This document shows positions 1 to 10,030 of a stretch of 64,000 nt of DNA, piece after piece. Below the pieces are notes generated by a model. It was not told the origin of the DNA and did not search any database. It saw only the letters and a program-made list of their open reading frames with translations. The stretch comes from Coix lacryma-jobi var. lacryma-jobi (taxonomy: Eukaryota; Streptophyta; Magnoliopsida; Poales; Poaceae), in NCBI GenBank assembly GCA_009763385.1, contig CM019827.1:114665204-114729203 (forward strand), given 5' to 3'. A program made the translations under genes and the position numbers. The first letter of the stretch is position 1. Each line of letters begins with the position of its first letter.

Positions 1-477
1 TCGACCGGACGCTGGTTTTTGGAACTGATCGGACGCGCTGCTCGCACTGTTCCCGTGTTTTTGTCTCATCTGACCGGACGCTCAGTGAACGACCGGACGC
101 TTGAGCTCCGTGCGTCCGGTCGCGAACAGAGAGCTCCCAGAGCTGTTTTCTGACGACCGGACGCGTCCGGTCCCTGCTGACCGGACGCAGGCCAGAGTCC
201 GGTCGCTGCTGTTTCGCGCGTTTTCGTTCGCGGCTCGTTCGTTCTTGATCGGATTTGAGTTCCGTCTTTTGGGTTGGCTTTCTAGGGTTGTCTAGTGTCC
301 CGCTGTGCTTCTAGGAAGCATCCACCCTACATCTAGGGTCGTGGACATTAGCAAGCTCTAGGTTTCGCTTTTGGGGTTGATCTTGGGACAGTGGCATCTA
401 GTTTCCGAAAGGAAATTTTTGAAGCTCCCATTCACCCCCCCCCTCTGGTCGCTTTCGGGTAGCTTCTCGGTCCTTCA
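1..477 (+). repeat. 5' LTR, terminal 477 bp
   Basis: Matches the last 475 bp of the 3' LTR (9818-10292). Ends in CCTTCA, followed at once by the PBS. Contains many copies of the half-site GACCGGACGC and its complement. The near identity of the two LTRs implies a recent insertion. Confidence 0.93.
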
Positions 478-479
478 AT

Positions 480-491
480 TGGTATCGGAGC
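480..491 (+). other. Primer binding site (initiator Met tRNA type)
   Basis: TGGTATCGGAGC lies two bases after the LTR end. It is one base off the usual plant TGGTATCAGAGC, complementary to the 3' end of initiator methionine tRNA. The same variant is used by the elements at 30307 and 21744. Confidence 0.88.
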
Positions 492-540
492 GGGTTAAGG
501 ATCTTCCACCTTAGCCGGTTCCAGATCCACCGAAGGCGAC

Positions 541-3276
541 ATGGATCGCGGCGTGGGCAAACCGCCGTTTTTCGATGGGACGAACTATGCGTATTGGAAG
601 ATACGTATGCCGGCCTATTTGCAGAGCTTGGGCGCTTCGATCTGGGATATTTGCAACTCCCCTGATTACGTGGTCTTGGCTGCTCGTGTGAATCAACAGC
701 AGATCGATGAGCACGATGCCAATAGCCGAGCCCGTAATGCTCTTTTCTCTTGTTTGAGCATGGGTGAGTTTGATCGCGTTTCTCACCTCGCTACGGCTCG
801 GGAGATCTGGGATACTCTCATGCGTTTTCATGAGGGCACCTCTCAAGTCAAAACCCGACTCTACGAGTCGTTCAAGCGAGAGTATGAGAACTTTAGACAT
901 CAACCTGGCGAGAGCATAGAAAGTTTATTCGCTCGCTTTCAGGTGATTGTCAACAGGATGAGGGCTAACAGAGAGCAGTTGCCATTTGACGATCATGAGC
1001 GTGCTTTGAAGCTTTTGCACACTCTTGACCGTTCGGTGTGGGACTCCAAGGTTCAGGCAATCATCGAATCGCCGAACTATGAGACCCTCACCTGCGACGA
1101 GCTCTTCAGTAAGCTCAAGTCCAGTGAGATTGATGCTATGGCGAGGGCTTCTTTTGAAAATCCTTCTCGCCCGTCCATGGCTTTGGTTTCCGGCTCTTCC
1201 TCTAACCCCTCAGCTGGCTTTGCGCTTTCTTCTCTCTTTTCTGTGACAGAGGACCAGCTGGAGTCTTTGGGAGACGACGAGTTGGCTTTGCTTGCCAACC
1301 GGTTCTCGCGGTTCCACAACAACCGCATGAACCGCCGTCGAGGAGGAGGACGCACGGGATGCTACGAGTGCGGCGATCCCGACCACTTCATCGCCAACTG
1401 CCCCAAGAAGAACAAGCACTTGGGCAAGGGCGAACATGGGCGCAAGCGCGACTCCAAGTACAAGGAGAAGCACGTCCCCCCAAGGCACAAGAAACGGGGC
1501 GGCTTCGACAAAGAGTACATCAAGAAGAAGTACTTGGAGAAGCAGCAAGCTGAGCAGCGCGCGTTCTTCGCCACGCTCAGCGACGTCGACGGCTCGGATG
1601 ACGACTCCGCCAGCTCGAGCGATGACGAGTCCGAGAAGAAGAAGAGGATCGAGGACAAGCTGAACGGCCTCTGCTTCTTCGCCGACGACGACGGCTTCTG
1701 CACCATGGCGCTCGGAGATGAGGTCGACGGCGAGCCGGAGCGTACCCCTCGGAACGACGACGACGACGACACCTCCCAGGTATCTCTCACCTACGACGAG
1801 CTTTCCTCCGAGGTTGAGAAATTGACTGCTGCCCTCCTTAGCCAAGATAAATTGCTTAGGCGTGCCGCTAGAGAGCGCAAGGAGTTTAGGCAGAAGTGGG
1901 AGGACACGGTGAAGGAGCTTGAGTTCGCTCGGTCCACCGTGGTAGTGTCGGAGGAGGCGGAGTGCGAGTCGTGCACCGCGCACATGACTGACCTTCTCAC
2001 TCTGAGAGGTAAGTATGCTGCGTTGGTTGGAGAGGTGGATGAGCTCCGTGCTAGGCCGCAGCTGTTGGGTGCGTGCAAGACTTGTCCTGTCTTGCAATCT
2101 GAGTTGGCAGAGAAGAATGCCAAGCTTGAGTCTTTAGAGAAGGCCAGCTCAGATAGCACTTGTGTCTCGAGGTGTGCTTTGTGTGAGGGGCTGGAGATGG
2201 AGATTGCAAATGTGAAGCATGGCAAGATGCAAACCGAGGAAGAAAACACATACCTTCGGACCATCTTGTCATGGGTCTCCTGTAGTGAGCCGCAGCTCGG
2301 GATGATGATCTCCCAATTCAAGCGAGCTGCTGGTGCCCCTGGTGTAGGTCTTGGCCCGAGTGTTGATCTCTCAGTTTTTGGTAAGATTGGAGAGTCTAGT
2401 GGTCTGAACCCATGTGAGAAGCCCAATTCCACCACTACTCCCAAACTTGCCAAGCTTCCACTCAAAGAGCCAGCCAAGCCTATCACCAAAGATGGTGTGG
2501 TTGAGGAACCCCCGAGAGCTCCTCCCAAGAACCCAGTTTGGGCACCCAAGCCAAACCACCTCAGAAACAAGCTTGATGCTATGCCACCCATTCGTGAGGA
2601 GTTGCCACAGAAGGGCAAAGGCAAAGTGAGCCACACCCACAGCCCTGGTCACCAACAACCCCCTGTGCGTGCGGTGAGGTACCAGTGTGATTTTTGTGGG
2701 AGGGATGGTCACTTGAGCGAGTTCTGCTTTCGGCGCAAGCGAGAGGCGCGCAGGGCTCGGGAGATGGAGAACCCGGACATGTACCATCCAACTCATGGTG
2801 GACATGTACCGAAGGCCCAGGGGAGAGCTGCTAGGTCCGGACGTCAGGGTCCCAGGCCTAGGCAGGAGATGAGAGCCCCGAGGAGGGAGACTAGGCCTAG
2901 ATGTCCAGGACCTCAGTTTGTTAGGCCTAGGCAGGAGAGAGCTCCGAGGAGAGACGCTAGAGCAGTTGAGCCCCAGGCTCCTAGGCGTAGACCTCGTAGA
3001 GAGCGTGCCCGACGGGGTCCTGCTTTTGCAGGTAACGGACCCCGTGGCGGAGGCTTAGTTGAGCGCTTTCCCCCACCGCAGTTTGAGTACCGCGGTGAGC
3101 GCTTCTTCCCCAGCGGACCACGTTTTCCTCAGCGTGGTGATCGCTTCCCTCGTAGACATGCTAGGAATGGTTTTTACACTAACCCTTCTTTTGAGCAGCC
3201 GGCCCAACACTGGTTTTCCCCTTATTTCACTAATCCCAGTGTTGGACCGTATGCTCACCCTATGTCTTTTTATTGA
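541..3276 (+). CDS. gag: Gag polyprotein of the Sirevirus-like element
   Basis: A 911-residue ORF that starts with the first ATG after the PBS. The N-terminal third is a UBN2/gag-type fold (motif FDGTNYAYWKIRM near residue 12) that would assemble the particle. A CCHC zinc knuckle (CX2CX4HX4C) starts at residue 274 and is followed by a Lys-rich and then an Asp/Ser-rich acidic stretch. Next comes a coiled-coil-like segment, about residues 415-560. A second CCHC knuckle starts at residue 716, followed by an Arg/Pro/Gly-rich tail of about 170 residues likely to bind nucleic acid. Gag is about twice the length usual for copia elements, which fits Sireviruses. It stops at 3274-3276, 14 bp before the pol frame opens and in a different frame. 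A near-perfect splice donor (AG|GTAAGT) lies inside it at 2007-2014. Large ORFs on the opposite strand here are shadows. No internal stop, so possibly functional. Confidence 0.92.
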   Translation: MDRGVGKPPFFDGTNYAYWKIRMPAYLQSLGASIWDICNSPDYVVLAARVNQQQIDEHDANSRARNALFSCLSMGEFDRVSHLATAREIWDTLMRFHEGTSQVKTRLYESFKREYENFRHQPGESIESLFARFQVIVNRMRANREQLPFDDHERALKLLHTLDRSVWDSKVQAIIESPNYETLTCDELFSKLKSSEIDAMARASFENPSRPSMALVSGSSSNPSAGFALSSLFSVTEDQLESLGDDELALLANRFSRFHNNRMNRRRGGGRTGCYECGDPDHFIANCPKKNKHLGKGEHGRKRDSKYKEKHVPPRHKKRGGFDKEYIKKKYLEKQQAEQRAFFATLSDVDGSDDDSASSSDDESEKKKRIEDKLNGLCFFADDDGFCTMALGDEVDGEPERTPRNDDDDDTSQVSLTYDELSSEVEKLTAALLSQDKLLRRAARERKEFRQKWEDTVKELEFARSTVVVSEEAECESCTAHMTDLLTLRGKYAALVGEVDELRARPQLLGACKTCPVLQSELAEKNAKLESLEKASSDSTCVSRCALCEGLEMEIANVKHGKMQTEEENTYLRTILSWVSCSEPQLGMMISQFKRAAGAPGVGLGPSVDLSVFGKIGESSGLNPCEKPNSTTTPKLAKLPLKEPAKPITKDGVVEEPPRAPPKNPVWAPKPNHLRNKLDAMPPIREELPQKGKGKVSHTHSPGHQQPPVRAVRYQCDFCGRDGHLSEFCFRRKREARRAREMENPDMYHPTHGGHVPKAQGRAARSGRQGPRPRQEMRAPRRETRPRCPGPQFVRPRQERAPRRDARAVEPQAPRRRPRRERARRGPAFAGNGPRGGGLVERFPPPQFEYRGERFFPSGPRFPQRGDRFPRRHARNGFYTNPSFEQPAQHWFSPYFTNPSVGPYAHPMSFY

Positions 3277-3290
3277 TGTAGGTAAGACGG

Positions 3291-6200
3291 TTGGAGGACG
3301 TATGGTTGGTGGATTCCGGTTGTTCGAGGCACATGACCGGAAACACCAAGTGGTTCTCCAGCCTTAGCCCGGTCGCCGGAAAGGAGTACATAACCTTCGG
3401 TGACAATAGTAAAGGTAAGGTATTGTCTCGTGGGACGGTGCGGGTTAATGAGCACTTTGTGTTGCGCGATGTTGCTCTTGTTTCTAACCTGCATTTTAAC
3501 TTGCTTTCTGTTTCGCAACTTTTTGATGATGACTATGAGATTCGTTTCAAACCGAACCTTAGTCGCATCTTAGATCCTCAGGGCGATCTTGTATGTCTGA
3601 TTTCGCCCTTTGGGAAAGTCTTTTGCGCGAATTTCTCGGAGTCGTTTGGTTCTTCTCGTTGTCTTTTGGCTAGTCCTTCCTCCTCCGATCTTTGGAAGTG
3701 GCATAGGAGGCTCGGTCACTTAAGCTTCGACTTGCTTGCAAGACTTAGCTCACTTGGCCTAATCCGAGGATTGCCCAAGCTTTCGATGGAGAAGGATCTA
3801 GTTTGCCATTCTTGCAGACATGGGAAGATGGTTGCTGCTCCCCACCATCCGGTGACTAAGGTCATGACCTCGCACCCCGGAGAGCTTTTACACATGGACC
3901 TTGTTGGTCCGGCTCGGGTGAGCTCGGTTGGTGGCAAGTGGTATGTTTTGGTTGTTGTTGACGACTTTTCGAGATATTCGTGGGTCTTCTTTTTAGCTGA
4001 GAAGACCGAGACTTTCTCCTTCGCTCGCAATCTGATTTTGCGTCTTCAGAACGAGTTCCCTTTGAACTCGATGCGAGCGATTAGAAGTGATAATGGTTCC
4101 GAGTTTAAAAATTCGGATTTTGAGAAGTTTTGTAACCGCCTTGGTTTGGAGCATCAGTTTTCTTCCCCCTATACACCACCCCAAAATGGTGTTGTAGAGA
4201 GGAAGAATCGGACCCTTGTTGAGATGGCCAGGACGATGCTCGATGAGCATAGGACTCCTAGGCGCTTTTGGGCTGAAGCTATGAACACTGCATGCTACAT
4301 TTCGAATCGCATTTTTCTGAGAGCGTTTTTGAAGAAGACCTCTTATGAGTTGCGTTTTGGTCGCCAGCCCAAGGTGAGTTATTTTAGAGTTTTTGGTTGC
4401 CACTGTTTTATATTGAAAAAAGGCAACCTGGACAAGTTTGAGTCTCGTTCTTCTGACGGTGTGTTTTTGGGTTATGGCACTCACACTCGAGCTTATCGTG
4501 TACTTAACCTTGACACTAACCGAGTCATGGAGACATCAGATGTCACCTTCGACGAGACTCTTGTTTGTCCTTCTTCTCGTTTTGAGCGTGCAGGTGATCA
4601 TGAGGTTGGAGAACCTCTTTTTGATGACGAGGACGAGGGTGCTGAAGGTATAGATGATCCAGCACCCCCTCGGCCTGCCGTGCCGCAAGGAGCGGCCTCG
4701 ACGACGACTCACGGCCCCGACACTTCTTCTTCCTGGGGGCCGTGGGATCCTCCACCTCGCGCGGTACCTTTTGTACCCGGGGTGGAACCAGCTGCTGTTG
4801 AGGGGGAGGTCACTTCTTCCCGGGAGGCGCCACGACATATCCAGCGCCAGCACCCCCCTGAACAGATGATCGGCGACATCGACGAGCGAGTTACTCGCTC
4901 CAGGTCACAGCACATCTCGCACTTTGCTCATTCTGCTTTTGTTGCGTCTTTTGAGCCCCGAGATGTTGGACACGCATTGACGGATCCGGACTGGGTCAAT
5001 GCCATGCATGAGGAGCTAGAGAACTTTGAGCGAAATCGGGTTTGGGTTCTAGTGCCACCACCTCCTGACTGTAAACCTATTGGGACAAAATGGGTATTTA
5101 AAAACAAGCAAGGAGAGGAGGGCCACATTGTGAGAAACAAGGCCCGGCTTGTAGCGAAGGGTTATAGTCAGAAGGAGGGGATAGATTATGAGGAGACCTT
5201 CGCTCCTGTAGCTCGTTTGGAGGCTATTAGGATACTCTTGGCTTATGCTGCATCCATGGGTTTCAAACTTTTTCAAATGGATGTCAAGAGTGCCTTCTTA
5301 AACGGCTACATTGAGGAGGAGGTCTATGTCCAGCAACCCCCCGGTTTTGAAAATCCCAAGTTTCCAAACCATGTCTTTAAACTTCACAAAGCTTTGTATG
5401 GTTTGAAACAAGCCCCTAGAGCCTGGTATGAGAGATTAAAAACCTTTTTGCTAGCTAAGGGTTTTAAAATGGGATGTGTAGATAAAACGCTCTTTCTCCT
5501 CAAGCAAGGCAAAGATACTCTCTTGGTCCAAATTTACGTGGATGATATCATTTTCGGTGGTTCTTCTCACGCTTTGGTTGCCAAGTTTGCAGATACTATG
5601 AGCAGGGAGTTCGAGATGAGCATGATGGGCGAGCTGACTTTCTTTCTCGGGTTGCAAATTAAGCAATCCCGAGAGGGGACGTTTGTGCACCAGGGCAAGT
5701 ACACGAGGGACTTGCTGAAGCGGTTTGACATGGGTGAGGCCAAGCCTCTTCCGACGCCCATGTCGACGACGACTGCCCTGGATGCCGACACGGATGGAGA
5801 AGCAGTGGACCAGAAGGAGTACCGCAGCATGATTGGATCGCTGCTCTACCTGACGGCGACACGGCCGGACATTCAGTTCGCCGTGTGCTTGTGCGCGCGC
5901 TTTCAGGCTTCGCCACGCACTTCTCACCGTCAGGCAGTGAAGCGCATATTCAGGTACCTTCGTTTCACGCCTGAGTTCGGGATTTGGTATTCTGCTTCCT
6001 CCACTCTCTCGCTTTGCGGTTATTCCGATGCCGATTTTGCTGGTTGTCGCATTGAGCGCAAGTCCACCTCTGGGACTTGCCAGTTTATTGGGTCTTCTCT
6101 TGTGTCGTGGTCTTCTCGCAAGCAGTCTAGTGTCGCTCAGTCTACCACGGAGGCTGAATATGTTGCTGCGGCTAGCTGCTGTTCCCAGTTACTCTGGATG

Positions 6201-6479
6201 ATGGCCACTTTGCGTGATTTTGGTTTAAGCTTTACTCGAGTTCCTTTGCTTTGTGACAGCACGAGTGCCATTAGCGTTGCTAAGAACCCCGTGCTTCACT
6301 CGAAAACCAAACACATTGATGTGCGCTTTCATTTCTTGCGAGACCACCAGGAGAAGGGTGATATCGACCTTCGCCATGTCGATACTCATCACCAATTGGC
6401 TGATATTTTCACCAAGCCTTTAGACGAATCAACCTTTAATAGGTTGAGGGGTGAGCTTGGTGTGTGTTTCCCCTTTTAG
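3291..6479 (+). CDS. pol: Pol polyprotein (protease, integrase, RT, RNase H), Ty1/copia order
   Basis: About 1,062 residues with no internal stop. The protease motif DSG is at residues 8-10. The integrase HHCC finger has His 138/143 and Cys 172/175. The catalytic core has D203, D267 and E303, exactly the DD35E spacing. A GAG-pre-integrase-like region precedes the finger, and the RT carries YVDD at 749-752. RNase H acids are seen at D913, E954 and D989. Protease-integrase-RT order defines Ty1/copia. The first listed codon is TTG; no ATG lies near, and the frame is closed upstream by TAG at 3279-3281, five bases after the gag stop. Pol is therefore not reached by one simple frameshift from gag. 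A pyrimidine-rich tract ending in AG at 3281 resembles a splice acceptor and may mark how pol is expressed (inference). All key catalytic residues are present, so the element could be autonomous. Confidence 0.93.
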   Translation: MEDVWLVDSGCSRHMTGNTKWFSSLSPVAGKEYITFGDNSKGKVLSRGTVRVNEHFVLRDVALVSNLHFNLLSVSQLFDDDYEIRFKPNLSRILDPQGDLVCLISPFGKVFCANFSESFGSSRCLLASPSSSDLWKWHRRLGHLSFDLLARLSSLGLIRGLPKLSMEKDLVCHSCRHGKMVAAPHHPVTKVMTSHPGELLHMDLVGPARVSSVGGKWYVLVVVDDFSRYSWVFFLAEKTETFSFARNLILRLQNEFPLNSMRAIRSDNGSEFKNSDFEKFCNRLGLEHQFSSPYTPPQNGVVERKNRTLVEMARTMLDEHRTPRRFWAEAMNTACYISNRIFLRAFLKKTSYELRFGRQPKVSYFRVFGCHCFILKKGNLDKFESRSSDGVFLGYGTHTRAYRVLNLDTNRVMETSDVTFDETLVCPSSRFERAGDHEVGEPLFDDEDEGAEGIDDPAPPRPAVPQGAASTTTHGPDTSSSWGPWDPPPRAVPFVPGVEPAAVEGEVTSSREAPRHIQRQHPPEQMIGDIDERVTRSRSQHISHFAHSAFVASFEPRDVGHALTDPDWVNAMHEELENFERNRVWVLVPPPPDCKPIGTKWVFKNKQGEEGHIVRNKARLVAKGYSQKEGIDYEETFAPVARLEAIRILLAYAASMGFKLFQMDVKSAFLNGYIEEEVYVQQPPGFENPKFPNHVFKLHKALYGLKQAPRAWYERLKTFLLAKGFKMGCVDKTLFLLKQGKDTLLVQIYVDDIIFGGSSHALVAKFADTMSREFEMSMMGELTFFLGLQIKQSREGTFVHQGKYTRDLLKRFDMGEAKPLPTPMSTTTALDADTDGEAVDQKEYRSMIGSLLYLTATRPDIQFAVCLCARFQASPRTSHRQAVKRIFRYLRFTPEFGIWYSASSTLSLCGYSDADFAGCRIERKSTSGTCQFIGSSLVSWSSRKQSSVAQSTTEAEYVAAASCCSQLLWMMATLRDFGLSFTRVPLLCDSTSAISVAKNPVLHSKTKHIDVRFHFLRDHQEKGDIDLRHVDTHHQLADIFTKPLDESTFNRLRGELGVCFPF

Positions 6480-8128
6480 ATGGGGGAAGCATTTTGAGAT
6501 GTACAGACTGACTCTTTTATTTTGAGGCTCTTTTCTTTTGAGTTTCTTGAGTCTTTCCATTTGGTATCTTCTTTCTTTCAGTTTTGTGTCGGGCATACGC
6601 ATTTACATTTTGAGCTTCATGTCTATATTCACTAGAATGTAATTATGCTCTTGTTAGTATTGCTCCGATACTTATGATGATGCTTGTAGCTTATGCTCTT
6701 TCTGATCACTGTTACATGTTATGAGCGAGCTATTTTTGGAATGGTGAATTATGCCTAATGTATATAAATCTGAAAATGTTCACCATTGAGATATGCAACT
6801 AGCACGTGTAGGGTGTGTTGAGTCCATTCCTGCTTTTCAGATATGCTAGGTTGCTATGTCTCTAGTACTGAGTCATTCACTTGCTTGGTTGTTCATAACT
6901 TGCTTAAAATCTGAACCAAGTATTGTTGAATTGAAAAGATCGAGATGGGATTGCTTGTCAACACCTCATGGTATTGAGACTGTTTCTCATTGCACTTTGA
7001 GTTAAACTTGAGCCATGTAGTGTATGACCGAAACCGTTGCTTTAAGCTTCTGATTGCTTCGGCATAGGCTTCGCACGGTTGAAAAGTTAGGCAATGACAA
7101 GCTTTCAACCTCTCGCAATCACATGCCAAAAATGAACTTGTGAATTCTTTTACCGCTGCAACTCCGATATGAATTTGAAATCACAAGTATATGCTTCATT
7201 CCTATGCATGATGATTGAACTTTGCTAGGGGTAGTTCACCTTGTATATATGATTAGCACTTGTTTGGATTCCTTCTATACATGTCTAGTGCTATTTTGAT
7301 GGTGACTATCCTTTTGGCTTAAAACTGCTCACATGCTCATAAGCTTCATATTTCGTATAAGTGATCAGTTTGAGCCTTTGCTATTTGAGTGCTTAATTGA
7401 GATGTTGGAGCTATACTGATTAGAGCATCTTTGCACTCTTTTGACTATATACTTGAAGCTCCTAACTTGCATTTTGACTCCATATGCATTGTGGAAGGAG
7501 ATCTTGTGTTTAGAGGGAGTTTATGTGAAGAGAATTGCTTCTCCGATACCTTTTGGCCTTGATAAGTGCATTTTCAACTAGGGGGAGAAATTTTATGCAA
7601 ATCATTTGACCTAGTTGCTTGCATCTGTCGAGGGGGAGTTTGCTAGTTGTGTTGAGCCGTTGCCTCTGTCTTGAGGGACTAGCAAACGTTCCTAGCTTTT
7701 CATGAGCTTTCATAAGCTTTTTCATTTGGCTTTCAATTGGTATCGTCTGGTGTGCTTTCCCATTTGGTTTGGGTTGATTTCCAATTGGTTCGGAGTGATT
7801 TTCTTGCTAGTTGTGTTGAGCCTCTGTGCCTCTATCTTGAGGGACTAGCATTTTGCCTCTGTTGTCCTCCGATCTTCAATTGGTATCTGCTAGCGGTGTT
7901 GAGCCTGTTCTACCTCTTCTTGAGGGCTAGCTTTGCTTTGCTTGGTTGCGTCGAGCCGTTGCCCATGTCTTTGGGGACCAAGTTTTCGCTTCATCCACTT
8001 GACCTTCTTCGGCTTTTGTTAGGCTTTTGGGTCATTTGGTTGGGTTTTCTCTTCCCACTCCTTCCTACCTCCTTCTTCTTATTCATGATTTGTTGTGGAG
8101 TTGACAATGCACTCATCAAGGGGGAGAT
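6480..8128 (+). other. Post-pol non-coding interior with multiplied polypurine tracts
   Basis: No convincing ORF. Polypurine tracts of the form GGGGGAG occur near 7579-7588, 7630-7639 and 8118-8127; the last abuts the 3' LTR and is the likely plus-strand primer. From about 7640 to 7990 there are four degenerate repeats built on GTTGAGCC and GAGGGACTAGC, interleaved with AATTGGTATC-like pieces. Repeated PPTs between pol and the 3' LTR are typical of Sireviruses. Confidence 0.75.
8118..8127 (+). other. Polypurine tract
   Basis: AAGGGGGAGA directly before the TG that starts the 3' LTR; primes plus-strand DNA synthesis in this class. Confidence 0.75.
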
Positions 8129-8529
8129 TGCGGATACATGGGTGTATGCCGAGTCTCTGAGTGATGAGTGATTGTCAACGGAGATGATGCGCATGTTCTT
8201 TGGCTTGTGTTGTGCAGGTGTCGAGCACGGAGACAGTGATCGATGGCGGGTGAAGGTCAAGTTGCGACGTGCCGTGCCGACGGACCGGGCGCGATGAAGG
8301 ATGGGCGTGCCGTGCGGCGGACGTGCCATGCCGATGTATCGGACGGTGAAGGGCGGACGTGGACTTGGACTGATGGACTGGAGGCCGGAGGATCAGCTGT
8401 GGTGGCTGGCAGCCTGCGACAGCGACAAGCGGAGAAGTGCGATCATGTCGGTGGAAGGGGTGCACAGGCGGTGCATCCCCTCTACGACGCCGGTTTGTTG
8501 GTAGAGCCCGGGAAAAACCAACGGTGGAC

Positions 8530-8787
8530 GGTTTCCAGGTTTGGGCCTCAAAACCTGGGTGCTGGGTTTCCAGGTTGAGCCACAAAACCTGGGCGTGACG
8601 GTTTCCAGGTTGAGCCTCAAAACCTGGGAGTGGGCCGGTTTCCGAGTTTGGGCCTCAAAACTCGGGCGCTGAGGGTTTCCGAGTTTGGGCCACAAAACTC
8701 GGGCTGGAGGCTGGTTTCCCGGTTTGGGCCTCAAAACCGGGGGCTGATGGAAAAGGCTGGTTTCCCGGTTTGGGCCGCAAAACCGGG
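8530..8787 (+). repeat. Seven tandem dyad/hairpin units with compensatory arms
   Basis: Units at 8535-8558, 8570-8592, 8605-8627, 8642-8665, 8679-8702, 8718-8741 and 8764-8787. Arms are CCAGGTTT/AAACCTGG in units 1-3 (the left arm is one T shorter in units 2-3), CCGAGTTT/AAACTCGG in units 4-5 and CCCGGTTT/AAACCGGG in units 6-7. The loop is close to GGGCCTCA throughout. Every arm change is matched in the partner arm. It lies about 200 bp upstream of the TATA-like box, so probably in U3. Confidence 0.85.
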
Positions 8788-8979
8788 GGTGCAGAGTGGT
8801 GGCGGCACGTGGCGGCGATCTGAAGGTTGCGTGGAGGCGACGCGGAAGACCGTGCGGGCGTGGCCGTCGGATCTACCTACCACCAGCGGGTGGACTAGAA
8901 TAGCCTTAGGGTTAGGCTGGTCCGCTCTGTAATTAGAGTAGAGAGGGGTAGAGTAGGAAATAGACTTAGGCTAGGTTAG

Positions 8980-8987
8980 TATAAGTA
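8980..8987 (+). promoter_or_regulatory. TATA-like box of the LTR promoter
   Basis: TATAAGTA in an otherwise moderate-GC stretch. Transcription would start about 30 bp downstream, near 9015. Placed by motif only. Confidence 0.45.
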
Positions 8988-9579
8988 GTCTAGGGGAGAC
9001 ACCCTCCTCCCTATCTCAGTTAGCGCAGTCATTTGCTTCCTAGCATTAGGGTTTCCACTCTCCCACACCCCTGCTTTAGCTAGTTGAGATCCGCAGAGAG
9101 ACTCCACTCTGTGTACTGTTGATTCGAGGAAGTGAGGCCGTATCCTCACCTTGGAGCACTGATCGATGGGTTGATTTGCGTCCTTGATTCGAGTTCGTGG
9201 CTGTGATTTCCGTTTTGCTTGTGTTCTTCGCGGAATCCTTTTTGCTCCACGATTTTCCCGTCGCTTGATCTCTTTGCTCGGTTCATCTTTTGCAATTCCG
9301 TTTGAACCAAGTTGTTCTAGATCGTGAGGCACTTCTTTCCACCGAAGGAATCATCCTCTAACCTCACGGTCTAGGAGATCGATCGATTTTTCGTTTCGGG
9401 TCACTTTTCTTCCCTTCCCCCGAAATTCTTCGATTCACCGATTTGGAGTTAGGTTCGAGCCATGATCTCTTAGAGATAGCTCACTAACCTCCTTGTGACT
9501 TCACTCACCAAGTTTGATCCCTAGAGGATTTGTTTTGGGTGAGTTCTAGTCGAATCGGTGGACGAACAGTGAATTCGCG

Positions 9580-10030
9580 GGGTGACCGGACGCTTCATTC
9601 AACGACCGGACGCTGCTACAGTGCGTCCGGTGGTTGAACTCTGTCTGAGTTCTTTTGCTTGACCGGACGCTCTGTTCAAATCGACCGGACGCTCCCTTCA
9701 GTGAGTCCGGTCAGAAACAGAAAGGTTCCAGAAACGTTTTTCTGTGACCGGACGCGTCCGATGCCCAGTGACCGGACCCTCTGGTGAGTCCGATCGTTTT
9801 TCGGTGTTTCGTTTTGCTCGACCGGACGCTGGTTTTTGGAACTGATCGGACGCGCTGCTCGCACTGTTCCCGTGTTTTTGTCTCATCTGACCGGACGCTC
9901 AGTGAACGACCGGACGCTTGAGCTCCGTGCGTCCGGTCGCGAACAGAGAGCTCCCAGAGCTGTTTTCTGACGACCGGACGCGTCCGGTCCCTGCTGACCG
10001 GACGCAGGCCAGAGTCCGGTCGCTGCTGTT
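9580..10030 (+). repeat. Palindromic GACCGGACGC/GCGTCCGGTC repeat block in the LTR
   Basis: More than a dozen direct and inverted copies of a 9-10 bp half-site, some meeting as perfect dyads such as GACCGGACGCGTCCGGTC near 9972. It recurs in the 5' LTR from base 1 to about 225. Sirevirus LTRs are known to carry clusters of CCGGAC-type palindromes. Confidence 0.85.

Noticed and set aside
1210..2636. Long minus-strand ORFs (up to 295 residues) opposite gag
   Set aside because: Shadows of a strongly coding plus strand; low-complexity Leu/Val/Ser translations with no domain.
7737..8171. 144-residue hydrophobic ORF after pol, considered as an env-like gene
   Set aside because: Starts among degenerate repeats, runs across the PPT into the LTR, and has no signal peptide or helix pattern beyond T-rich DNA bias.
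8535..8787. CRISPR-like array
   Set aside because: Units are dyads with variable short spacers in a plant LTR; no spacer-repeat regularity and no cas genes.
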